Positions 20,041 to 32,200 of a stretch of 64,000 nt of DNA are shown piece by piece; within the stretch, counting starts at the first letter, position 1, and the number at the start of each line of letters is the position of its first letter. The translations under genes and the position numbers were made by a program. The stretch spans positions 744,001 to 808,000 of the forward strand of contig JBHGNT010000003.1 of assembly GCA_043228905.1 (NCBI GenBank), in the 5' to 3' direction. Below the pieces are notes generated by a model. That model did not search any database. It was not told the origin of the DNA and saw only the letters and a list, made by a program, of their open reading frames with translations. Source of the DNA: Azolla caroliniana. Lineage: Eukaryota; Polypodiophyta.

Positions 20041-23000
20041 TGAATGATGAGTAGGAACTTTGAAAAGCAACTTACTTTGAATTCAATAACGCCATTTCAT
20101 CATCGAAACAACATCATATTCAAATTAAGTCACCTTTGACTCATTGACATCTTAAAGATGTATCGATGAATTAGAATTTACATATCACAATGACATTGTT
20201 ATTTATCAAAGCATGAGAATGCTAAAAAGAGAACTTTTATCAAGACATTATTTGTTTCACCTCAATATTCTATTCATTAACCTTCTCATCTTCTCTATTA
20301 CCACATTAGTCCATTTTCTTTTGTTGCTAGTTATAAAACATTTATTTTCTTCTCTATTATTACGTTCATTTTAACATCACACAAAAAGCTTTATAACCTT
20401 TCCATGCACATGACTGTATCTTTTTGCCCCGTACATTTAAAGGAACCCCTTGTATAACTACACATTTCCAAGCTTGATGAAAACCATTAAACTATCATCA
20501 GTCTATTTCATCTTAATGTAGCTTGGCCAATGTTACATGTGCCCCAATGCCATTATCATCAGTTATCGACATGGCCAAATCAAGTACCTACTTTGATCAT
20601 CATTCAAACCTTTAAAAACATATCAATATAACAAAATGGGAAATTTCTATGTTTCTTGTATTGCATGTACCAATGTTGGTTTTCATATTTGTTGGAAATT
20701 TTGAAAATTATTGTTGATATTTCTAGCAATTTACTAAATTAATAATGTAAAAAAATCAAATGTTATTGAAAATAGCTTAATTAAAATATTTATGTTTTTG
20801 AAATTCAACAATTACGAAGATGAAATTTGTCGGTCTTCCAATAATGTTGACATTTTCGGCTTTTTGAAAAAGAGTTTGAAGTGTCACTAAATTTGTACCA
20901 CACTTTCAATCACTTAAAGGCAATGATATTTTAATATTGTATTAAACATGATCAATATGTCTTATGCTTGTTAAAACACTCTTTAATGACTAGGAATGAG
21001 TTAGATTTGAGGATTCCCACTAGTTATAAAAGTCTTACTAAAAAGATAGGAATTCCCTTGCATTGTATTTTGAATCATCGTTTTATTTAGAATCTAGATA
21101 ATATGTAATGCGGGTTTTCTCCCCCACAATCACTAACAATGCTATAGTTCCGTCTTCTATGATACTAGAATGGGATGTAGACATAACAAAAATGGATATA
21201 TGTATATATATATATATATATAAAAGATATCTGATCAGGATGCTTTGATGTCTAAACATACCAAACAATGATACATGTGAAAGAACTATGTAGAAGTAAG
21301 TAATGGTTTTGTGCAAATTATTTCTATTAGATTCATGTAGTTACATATTCATGATAATGTACTGATTGAATTTTATTATTGTAGCTGGAGTAATGGAAAC
21401 TTACTTAGGATTCTTGAAATCATTATGGTTCTTTTGTTTTAAAGTAAGTTGGGATTTAAGATTGAGGGTTAAGACCACTCTATGCTTCAAGTTCAAAGTA
21501 TAGGATTTTTTATTGAGCAAGTGGTGCTTTAGGTCTTGGGTTTTGCATCATACATCTATCAAAGCATTATACAATATCATGTCAGTGTTGGAAGGATAGT
21601 GTTCACGCATATTGAACCCTCATGTTGCAAACTAACACATTACATAATCGTAAAGTAATTCAAGAGGTATTTAGGTGAAGACGTCACATAGTATCATTGA
21701 ATTTAACATATTATCACTAGGGAGACCTCTCTCTCTCATTATAAAAACTATATAAGCATTTGAATAGCCTTATTACCACAATCCATTGAATTTCAGCTCC
21801 TCATTGCACTGATTTGTCTAAAGGTCCGATGGGTCAAATTTGATTTGAGGACATAATAAAATCAATTTGTGTCTCTCAAATGATGTAATAATGCACAATT
21901 GTAGAACTAACAAATAGACTAGATGCACAAACTAAATATCAAGGGAATCGAACTGAGAACACAACTTGCATATTCATAGGACACCTAAACATTGGCAACT
22001 CCATTATTCACAACAATCTTACTCCCACTTTCAATTCCATGGGTGTGGAATCATTGCAAATCTTTTATTGAACAAAGGTATTACGCATGGGACAATTATA
22101 CCGTAATCCACACTATTCCTCAAAAATAAAAATAACATCATTTTTTAAGTTGGGGTCATAAACTTGTGGTGTTAGAGGAAAAACCCATTGTCGAGGTGTC
22201 AATCACCAATTTGCCCAAAATCTAGCAAATCTTAAAGATGTACACACAACATTCTTACAATGAATTAGACACTTAAAAACGTGAATGCAAACTATATTTT
22301 AACTTACACACATGAGTACATTCACTTCTCTCTCAAAATTATTGTTACGCCTATATTGGAAGTTCACCATTGGCCACCTAGGGTACGAGTCCAAATCCAT
22401 TAAAGCTAGGATTTTCCAAAATTTGGCCTATTTTGTAGGTAGGCCAAGTCCTAACATAGATGTATATATGTTAGGCTTGCCGTCTGCGAAGACTTTGATC
22501 ATAATAACTAATGGAAGGTATTTTGTTTTGGAAAAAAAGAGAGAGACTTTGATCATATGTTTATGCCCCAATTGGTTCTTCACATAGTGCTCAAGAGTAC
22601 AATATTGATTGAAAATGTCATGCCCCTTACTCTTAGCTAACTACACCATCAATTTGATTGACATCCTGTTAATGGTACATGATGGACATTGACACGGTAA
22701 GACAACATTTAAGCCTTGTAGTATAACATAGAAGGGTGTCTCCATGCACTCTAGCATCTCTCTCTAACTAGTCATTGACCAAATAGATCTAATCGATGTA
22801 AATATCTTATCTTTCAACGTAAATTAGTCACACAACAATGTTCAAGTTCAACAACTTGAATACTAGATGGTAGAAATCAATCACCATAATTAATTTATAC
22901 CTTGATAATTGACGAAACACACTCATAATACTTTCAACCGATTTGCAAAGTTATACATTATCATAAATGTGTCAACGGCCACAATAAAAACAAAAGAATA

Positions 23001-26000
23001 GTAAATTCTTGTATTGATTATTGTATACCATAGTATGTGTACCATACTCGCGTAGATACATATAATGCCTAATGCCTAATACATATGCATATCAAATGTT
23101 GTATAGACAACAAACATGCATTTATAAATGCATACCCATAATTAGGATGCGAATATATGTTCTTAAATATAGAAGAACACTTTGAAGATTGTGCATTACC
23201 ATACATGATAACTTGCTTTATGTTTCAATAATGTTTATTGCTACTGACTTGAATATCGAGATTCAAAATTTAAGAAGTGCATCTAATCAACAAGCTTGGG
23301 CCACTGGAGGGCTTATGCTTTTCTAGTTATAAAAAGGTGTACTATATGTATCACACATTGCCCATCTTGGCAATAGTATCGATCTTCTTTCCGTTTTTTA
23401 ATATAATTCGTCGTTTATATGCCAAAAAAGAAGAAGATTCAACCTTGACATGTGGATAAAACTTCAAAGTTGAACAAAAGTCCAATTATACAATTGCTGA
23501 ACATTCCTTCCGCTAGCTTTATTTGACTTATTGACAAATTTGTGAGTTGTTTTCACGAGTTTTTCGAAGGCAAGAGTTGATTATTCTTACGTACATCAAT
23601 CTCCACTTTTTTTTACCATTAGTATAGTGTGTTTTTGGTAGAAAACAAGTGTCCTTGGACGCAATTAATGTAACAGATATTTTTTTGCAAGATTCAAGAT
23701 GATATTTGCTAGGAAACCATCTAGTTACATAAGTTAAGTCTTTTCGTTAGGTCTTCATCTCAAACTTTTTCGAGTTCCTTAATACAAGATGAGGTCAAAA
23801 ACATTGAGAAAATACACACTCCATGAAAGTTTGATTAATTAGGTTCCAAAATTAATAGGTCATTGCTATATCTATCACAATATCATGTCCCTTTGGTTTC
23901 GTATTAATTAATATTGTTTTTGTATTACTTAATATTCATATGAAAATATTCGCATCATGTACTGGAAATATAGTATTGGGATTTACATTGGATTTAAGAA
24001 AAAAAAATATTGACCTTTTGTGACAATTGCTAAGTTCATCAACTTATTTTTTCAAAACGAAGAGAGAAGAGATGATAAAAAACCATATAAATCATAGGTT
24101 AATAGAAACTTTCCTACGTAATCAAGGATGGGTTGATAATTTGAGTGAGTGATATTTTTAAATGTAGAGTGAAACAAGAAAGAAAATTTGGGTTACATAT
24201 TTTAATCAACATTTCTTTGTTTTCAAAGCTAAATAGTGATTTCTCGGTAATTATTGGAATTGATGCATATAAATTTCGAGAGTCGACAAGCAAAGTGCAT
24301 TGTCTTAAGGGCAAGTTGGACTGACACCTAGGTAAAAGGTGAAAATACATATAGATCAATACACACAAGGGGATGAGGGATATAGATAAATACACGAGGG
24401 GAGTCACCCACTTGTTTTGTAGCGGAATGAATATGTGTCATGACATCTCTTTGTCATCTTGAATCATTGTTCAAGTTTGGCATTATAAGATTGCGCATAT
24501 AAATAAGTGCTCTCCACTATTTCCTCATCCCATGATATTACACATGCCATGTTTCAACATGTATTTTGCTCTCGGATCAAGTTTAATCAAGGCTTAGGAG
24601 CATTGATTCTTAATGGGACGTTTTGAGTGATTAATATTGGTATTTGATTATTAACATACAAAAGGAAATGTAGTACACTCAAGTGTACAATTACTCGATA
24701 TTTGTCCTAAAACCATTAAAGTTCTTTACTTCGGACGATGGGAAGTTTTGAGCATTTGTCGTTGTTCAAATCTCCCGTGAATACTACATACAAATATATT
24801 GTATATCGTCAACCAAGAGACAAGTTGTCCTAAAAACTACATGAAAACTCTAAACTTATTGTGTCCATGGTCTTCTATTTAGTGATGACAAGTATTTTGA
24901 TGTCCATGAACTAATAAAAAAAACTTGGGTTTTCGGTTGTATAAATCTAAGTGCGTATGGATACTTTTTTTCAACTAAGTTAACTCTGGAACTAAAGCAC
25001 TTTTACCTAAGTACTTTGGGAGTAGATAAGAACAATGAAAGATCTAAGAAGACCACGATACTCTAGTGTGGGTTGGTTGATAAAGCGAGAATAGAACACA
25101 TGTTATTTTTATTTTAGTTTATGTGTACCTTTGTGACAAGACGAGTGTTATGCATCAAGAACACTATTTATCATCCACCAATATCATTTGGATCCTTCCT
25201 ACCACTTGGCTTCGTGAAGAATATGCAACATGGCATTACTATTGATTAACCCTACTCTAAATAGTATGACTTATGGCGATGAATATTCTCGGCTTATTGC
25301 CGAGATATGTGGCACTAAGTCTAGAAACTTGCACGCTATACAAAAAGACAACGTTTGCCTCACATTGTGCCCTCTACAAGATTGAATCTTACATCATGAA
25401 CTACATAAAAATAAATTTGATCTCATTACAATGTGTTGGCTCGCATACAAATGCATCATTAGCTTCCATTGAAAGACAATTTAATCCAACCCAAACTTGA
25501 GCTAACTAGACTTTATATGATCAGTGTAAATACTAGTTCTTTATCATGTTGATTGATTGTATGCATCCATCTACCCTAATTATTAACGTCTTCTAGCGTC
25601 ATTCTAAGACAAATACAGTGAAACATGTTGCATAACACAACGTGGTGCATGCAATGCCTTGCCTGTTTCTAACAAGCATACATAAATAAGTACGCATCAA
25701 GGCCTATGCATTGGGCCGGAATATCGTAGACGGGGCATGGCCCACTTCCAGTAATCGAAGGTAAAAAAAAAAGCATTAGAAGCAAAGAACAATGAGCTGA
25801 GTCCAGATGTGGGTCCAAGAGCATAGGCATAGGCGACGTGGTACTCATGATTGTTTAGAAAATTTTACATGGACAAGAAGACAGGACTCAAGGATATAGG
25901 ATTAAATCAAGAAATAGATCGTATCCATGGATGGGGTTTATATGTGATGATTGTGTAGTAAAATCAAAATGGTCAACATGTATGTATATATGTATGTATG

Positions 26001-26100
26001 TGAAAAGGAAAGGACTTGATAATATAGGCTTTTAGGTTGGTACCAACCCAATTAGAAGTCTTTATTCACTCTCCACAAATAACCTAGTTAAGCTCAAACT
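20041..26100. other. No gene recognised; AT-rich intergenic DNA
   Basis: Open frames here are short and AT-driven, with no motif that I recognise on either strand. The only clear structures are the small LINE-tail insertion at 22504-22543, a TA run near 21198-21220 and TGTA repeats near 25980-26000. Confidence 0.6.
22490..22557 (+). mobile_element. 40-bp LINE tail insertion with 14-bp target duplication
   Basis: AGACTTTGATCATA occurs at 22490-22503 and again at 22544-22557. The 40 bp between them are just the LINE family 3' end (ATAACTAATGGAAGGTATTT) plus an A-rich tail. This is a complete but minimal retrotransposition event in which only the tail was copied. Confidence 0.85.
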
Positions 26101-26104
26101 GAAA

Positions 26105-26489
26105 CCTCTCTCTCTCTCTCTCTCTCTATTTATATGTACATATGTGTAATTATTTTCATCAACAATCTAATTAATATTATTGAATAATGAAATTGACCTG
26201 CTATGATATTTTTGCTTACAATTTTTATTTAATTAATATTGTACAAAAATTAATTACTTCATTACTATTTATTCTGTCTATATATATTATTTATTTAATT
26301 TGATCCTCTCTCTCTCTCTCTCTCTATTTATATGTACATATGTGTAATTATTTTCATCAACAATCTAAGTAATGTTATTGAATAATGAAATTGAGCTAGT
26401 ATGATCAATTTTTATTTAATTAATATTGTACAAAAATTAATTATTTCATTACTATTTATTCTGTCTATATATATTATTTATTTAATTTG

Positions 26490-26491
<2 letters not shown>
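26105..26491 (+). repeat. Tandem duplication of a ~190-bp unit
   Basis: Two units (26105-26304 and 26305-26491) each begin with a CT run and continue TATTTATATGTACATATGTG, and end with TATTTATTTAATTTGATC. A third CT run (26494-26527) follows. The second copy has a 14-bp deletion relative to the first. This lies upstream of the MIR169 hairpin and may sit in its promoter region. Confidence 0.9.
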
Positions 26492-26532
<41 letters not shown>

Positions 26533-26549
26533 CTCCCTCTTTCTCTATA

Positions 26550-26565
26550 ATTGCCATATAAATAT
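26550..26565 (+). promoter_or_regulatory. Candidate TATA box of the MIR169 transcript
   Basis: CCATATAAATATAGG follows a pyrimidine-rich stretch about 500 bp upstream of the mature miRNA. A second AT-rich candidate (GTATATATATACAC) lies at about 26930-26945. Neither can be preferred from sequence alone. Confidence 0.35.
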
Positions 26566-27069
26566 AGGTGTATGGCTCCTTCTTTATCATACATGATATA
26601 CTTTACCTGCCTTTTAATCCATCATTAACCACCTAAAACCCATCTCTAATTAGTAGTCTTCCTCACTAATCTCCTCACTGATCCCTAATTTTCAAGAACT
26701 TAATTATGTTGATAGTTAGCATGCATTGTGCTCATATTTTCCTATATTCACAATTAGGTCTTCAACCCAATTAGTTAAACGGTTCTCTGCAGTTAATCTC
26801 TCCCCTGGCCTCCTTATGCACTTTACTATCTATCAATTAGTATGTAATTACTCCAATTAGACTGTATATTTCAGCACCCCTTCTATGTCTAGCTAGAATG
26901 ATTACAGCCATTGAATAACTATCCCCGACAGTATATATATACACACAGAGATGAATTAGTTTCCTTATAATATTAGCTGGTTATGTTGAGGCGTGGGTGG
27001 AGATGAAGAATTTGATGATTAAATTAAGTATCAATGGTTAGCTGAGAAGTTAATGCAGACCATGAAATG

Positions 27070-27090
27070 CAGCCAAGGATGACTTGCCGG
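27070..27090 (+). ncRNA. MIR169: Mature miR169
   Basis: It begins CAGCCAAGGATGACTTGCCG and ends in one more G, an exact 21-nt match to the miR169b/c form that I know from Arabidopsis. Confidence 0.9.
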
Positions 27091-27365
27091 ATTACATATT
27101 AGATACACACATATATATACATGTAATCAGTCTTGATTAATGATCACACTCACATATATATGTAGGTAGTTTAAATGAATGATTCTGTGTATAGTTCACA
27201 CTATTGATCCTATACACGTATATAATTTGACCAGATTAATTACCTGTATATGCATAATCTAAATCTAAATTATCCTCTAATAATATATGCTCAAATTAGC
27301 TGTTTAATTTGCTCCCTACTGAACTAATTATAAAAAGCAGCAATGATATTATATCTTCTTTCTTA

Positions 27366-27387
27366 CCGGCAAGTTAGACCCTGGCTA
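27366..27387 (+). ncRNA. miR169 star arm
   Basis: CCGGCAAGTTAGACCCTGGC followed by TA pairs with the mature miRNA through CCGGCAAGT and TGGCT, with a small asymmetric bulge in the middle, as expected for a Dicer-like duplex. Confidence 0.8.
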
Positions 27388-28156
27388 TACATCATGATCC
27401 CCTTCACTTCTAAGCTTTAGCCCTTGATGATCAGTCAATTTCAACATACAAAATGCATATGAAATCTCTGTGTCCAATCTTTTATTTTATTTTATTTTGT
27501 TATTTTTTCTTGTGATTTTGCAGATTGCCATGTCTGCTACTAACTAATCATGGGCGAATCAGTTAATCAGAGTTTGTTAAGTATATTATAGTGATTTATT
27601 CCACGAGTGCAGGCGAGATTAATACTATATACATTAAATCAAATCAAGTGTTTACAGTAATCGCGAGTTTAATTTGACAAGACCGAATCAATACTATTCT
27701 GCTACATAATACGAGAATTTAATAGGTTACACCACACAAGCCCTAATTTTGAAGTACTTGCCTTTTTGCTATTTTTATTTATCTGTGTGTTTTGATTTCC
27801 TGGTTACAATAATAGCGATTTGGTAAAACTACGTCGCAGTAAACAGTCTGATCTGTTTTTTCTTTTTAAATTCTTTTTGTTTTTTTGTTTTGGTCATCTA
27901 GTTGCTACTAGTACTGATTTGGTCGAGAATTCAATGTTAAGTTCAAAGGCACTAATGTATACAGTTATATGATCCAATTGACTGATTTTATTGAATTACT
28001 AGACTTGATTTGATTGTCTGTAGCAGGATGAAGAAATCAATCCGTGAGAATGATGATTGATGATGATGGGATGGGATTGAATAAGAATTGAATGCATTTA
28101 TATCTGTGTATCTACTACACATAATCCATCATATGCATTATGTGCTCGTGCAGAAA

Positions 28157-28187
28157 CTGAACTGAACTGAACTGAACTGAACTGAAC
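28157..28187 (+). repeat. (CTGAA)6 microsatellite
   Basis: Six perfect pentamer units followed by C. Confidence 0.95.
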
Positions 28188-28669
28188 AGATCAACAAACT
28201 AGAAGGTTTCTGATCGGATGTTGCTTTCTCAATCGAAAAGTACAGAGAGACAAGCAGTCCAAGAAAAAGGAAAAGGGAAAAAATAATAATCTTCTGATCG
28301 AATTTGCAGACTTTTAGTGTGAAAAGAGGGAAAATGACAGAGGGGGGAAGACATAAAAGGCAAGATTTAATACCCAATTAAACAGAGAGAGTACAGTCCA
28401 AAACAGAAGGATTTAAATCCTAAATTTTTATTATTGATTGATTTGATTTTCTGTCTGTGAAATCGCATCCCCCCAAAACATTCGAACCCCGAGTCCCAAC
28501 AGGATTAAATTGTTTTTTTATTAAATTATGACAGCAAATACAATTTAAATCTACGTATTCTATCCGGAAAAAATTAAAACTCCATAGATTTCCATCTGCC
28601 CGATAAATTAGAAACAACCTAATTACAGTAATAATAATCATAGTAATAATAATATTAATAAGTTATTAA

Positions 28670-29255
28670 ATTATTATTAACTGTTCTTAGTTTTGGGTCA
28701 TTTCCTAAAGCTTAGTCCTGAAGTGTTTTGGGTTCCTCAAGTAATTGTGAGAAATTAGAATAACATAAATTATTGTTATATTATTAAATTTTTATTAACT
28801 GTTATTAGGTTTGGGTCATTTCCTAAAGCTTAGTCCTGAAGTGTTTTGGGTTCCTCAAGTACATAATTGTGAGAAATTAGAATAACATGAATTATTGTTA
28901 TATTATTACTAATAATATTATTATTAAGTGTCATTAGGTTTTGGGTCATTTGCTAAAGCTTAGTCCTGAAGTGTTTTTTGGTTCATCAAGTAATTGTGAG
29001 AATAACATGAATTATTGTTATATTATTACTAATAATATTATTATTAAGTGTCATTAGGTTTTGGGTCATTTGCTAAAGCTTAGTCCTGAAGTGTTTTTTG
29101 GTTCATCAAGTAATTGTGAGAATAACATGAATTATTCTCATTATTAATTTATTATTACTAATAATAATATTATTAACTTGTTATTAGGTTTTTGGGCCAT
29201 TTCCTAAATCTTAAGTGTTTTTGGTTGTTCCTCTAGTAATTGTGAGAATAACATG
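28670..29255 (+). repeat. Five-copy tandem array, ~116-129-bp unit
   Basis: Units start near 28670, 28786, 28915, 29036 and 29158. Each carries TTTGGGTCATTT, CTAAAGCTTAGTCCTGAAGT, GTTTTTGGTT and CAAGTAATTGTGAGAA, separated by TTATTA-rich spacers. Copies 3 and 4 are almost identical, which suggests recent duplication. No coding potential is evident. Confidence 0.9.
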
Positions 29256-32200
29256 TCTAGTAGGTTAAAGTATATGGACTTATACAAAAGATTGGTGTGA
29301 TCATAATGTAACTTATAAATATCATAATGTAACTTATAAATATCATAAGATAAATGAGATACTAGAGGGATTATACACGAAAGAGACCACATACCCTCAT
29401 AAAATATAGTTAACCTCTCGGTTTAATGCTCAAACAAAGTGCACTATGCCTGTTGTTGGGCATTCGATCGATCACTTATGCATGCTTCATGTCTCTATAT
29501 GTATATACTTGTCTTAGGTTAATCCATGCCTCCATATATAATTGTCTCGAGACATGAAAAGAAGAAAAGTAGTGGAAGGGATATTCACTCACATGGTTCT
29601 TACAAGAGTGTCTTGAGGATTGGCTCGTGACACAAAGTGGTAAATTATAAGGGAATATGACATGGTACACGTAGGTTCAATCTATACCCTATGAAGCTCT
29701 TTGGGATTATCTATGCTCCACATATGAAACCTCATGCTTAGGCATATATTGCATGAGCACTCAACAATGTGGTCGATAGACTTGTTTGTATGAAAGTGTA
29801 TTCTTCATGACAATATTACAATTTCAACCTTCATTATTGCATGTTGCCTAGTCATAATACTATAGACATTTGGTTAACTGCAAACAGTCTTTGATCTCGG
29901 GGCAAAAGCGTGCACTTAACCAAGCTATGCACTTACGGTTTTTTATGTGTTTATTTGAAAAAATATGTTTCTCTCTACAGCTTTGAAAGTACAACACCCA
30001 GAACCACTTCAGTAATTGCTCCATGATTATAATCAGATCCCCACAACCATAGAACATAATATTCGCTTTCTTCTACTCAAACATTTGTTTTTATAAGTTT
30101 GAAATTTTTTCTCACTTTTTCACCTTTAGTAAATAATGAATACAAAAGTATTGTATTTAACATACTCGAATGTGAATGCATATATCGTTCATACTATGCC
30201 CACAACCACGCTAATAGCTTCCACAATAGTGATCAACCACTCTAATTGCTCCCATATTGTTGTTTGAATCGCATCAAGATTATATCTCCAGGTATGAAGG
30301 TTTTTACTTATTGTAAAGCATGTACATATTCTCTGTATATAATTGTGAACATAAATTTTAAAATGTAATAGTAGTTTCTAAACATTGAGATTGTAAATTG
30401 AACAAACTTATGTTTCTTTTCAAACAGTAGGCAAATGGCATTACATGATTTTGGTATGCAATAGAGAAAGACCTAGAAATCTTACTGTTGTTGATGATAT
30501 TGTTGTTTTTGAGTGTTTGGGACATCGTTTCAATTTGGTTTGATGTACTTTTGTCATCAAATAAATGTAAGTTTTTTTATCTAGATTTTGGTCTCCATAG
30601 AAAGCACACTTAAATGGGCACACACTTAACCGAATGTTTACTATACATATGTATATGGAGGTGCAAAATATATGGAGATATTGTGGTCGTGTGAAAAATG
30701 TCATTTACATTTAGTGTTTATATCTACATGTGGTCACATGTACTATTGTAGGTATAATATACTGACCTAGTCATAATATATGGAGGTGCAAAATACATGG
30801 AGAGATTGTGGATGTGTGAAAAATGTCATTTACATTTAGTGTTTATATCTACATCCACTCATTGTTCATGTGTATTATCACGCATATATTATACTTCCAA
30901 CCTGATGCGGTTCGCGTGTATTATAAAGTCTATAATATACTTCCAGTTCCAACATTCATCATGTCACCCAATCATAACATATTGAGATAATATCATGTTG
31001 TGAAAAGTGTCATTTATATTTTGTGTTTATATCTACCATGCCCACTCATGTTTATTATCATGCCTTTAATAAAAATTTCAATTGTGATGGGTTGTGACTC
31101 TGTGAGGTGTGTTATACTTGAATAAAGGGCACATTTTGATAAGAATTTGGCAAATGAATGCTAAGAATGTTGGTGTTAGAATTGCACACAGATGTGCATT
31201 ATTTGTTCATTGGAAAATGAATTGATCAAAGTTGGAATTCATTAATAAATTGTGATGCATTTTTTATATCATACAATGGTGTATGAACCGTACAATACAT
31301 AATATTAATAAATTAGATTGTAACAAATCATTTTTATCTTTATCATACTTTGCAAAATCATGCATTACGTTGATATCATTATCTCATAAATCCAAATCAA
31401 TGAAGAGATTCAATCCACTACCTCTATTATCAAGATCATAGTCATTGTCCCATGTATATTCATCTTCTTGACCCTCATATTCTTTGACTATTTAGGTGAA
31501 TTTCCTACTTGCTCTTTGAACGTCCAAGCCTTGATTGTAACATTTTCGTCGTTCAATAAACTCATTGACAATTTGATTGTTGGGAAATATGTGTTATATT
31601 GCCAACATTACCATGGTTGCGAAGTTGTGTAAGAACATTTGTTTACATGACTCATATACCATATCACAATGAGATGGGAATATGTATATTGTGTTTTCGT
31701 ATGAACCTATTCAAAAACTTTGTAGAGTCAATTGACATGAATCGAGTCCATATTAATTACACGCCCCTTACTCTTTGAACAATTGCACAATAATAATGAT
31801 AAACTTCAAAGATGCACAATTCTTACTTTATAATGTTTCGCAACAACATATTGCCATAGAACTACACCGATTTACCTTTTGCAACTTCAAGTGCCGATCA
31901 TCTACTATCCTAGTGCATGATAATAAGGTAATCTCTAGCTCAACTAGCGAGATATGTTGATATAGTCATTAATGATTAATCTAGGACCTGAATCAATGTA
32001 GTTTTGTGTTAATGCTCATACCTTGGGTTATGTCTCCATGATGAAAAACATCTACTTTGTATCATATATCACCTTTTTATCCGCTATGTGAAGACCAAGG
32101 TCATGTGATTCACTTGTGGCTCGTGACTATGATTAATCTTAAGAAATGTATCCCGATTCCCTAATCAAACATTCATTAAACCGATAACTTATTTGATGTG

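Larger units (their letters stand above)
27055..27400 (+). ncRNA. MIR169: MIR169 precursor hairpin
   Basis: The 5' arm holds a sequence identical to the conserved plant miR169 (27070-27090). The 3' arm (27366-27387) pairs with it apart from a few mismatches and one bulged base. Pairing extends outward (CATGA before the miRNA with TCATG after the star). The loop is about 275 nt, long but within the range of plant precursors. miR169 is known to direct cleavage of NF-YA (HAP2) transcription factor mRNAs, linking it to drought, nutrient and developmental control. The locus is on the + strand, about 14 kb from MSH5. Pairing is seen by eye; expression is not known. Confidence 0.85.
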
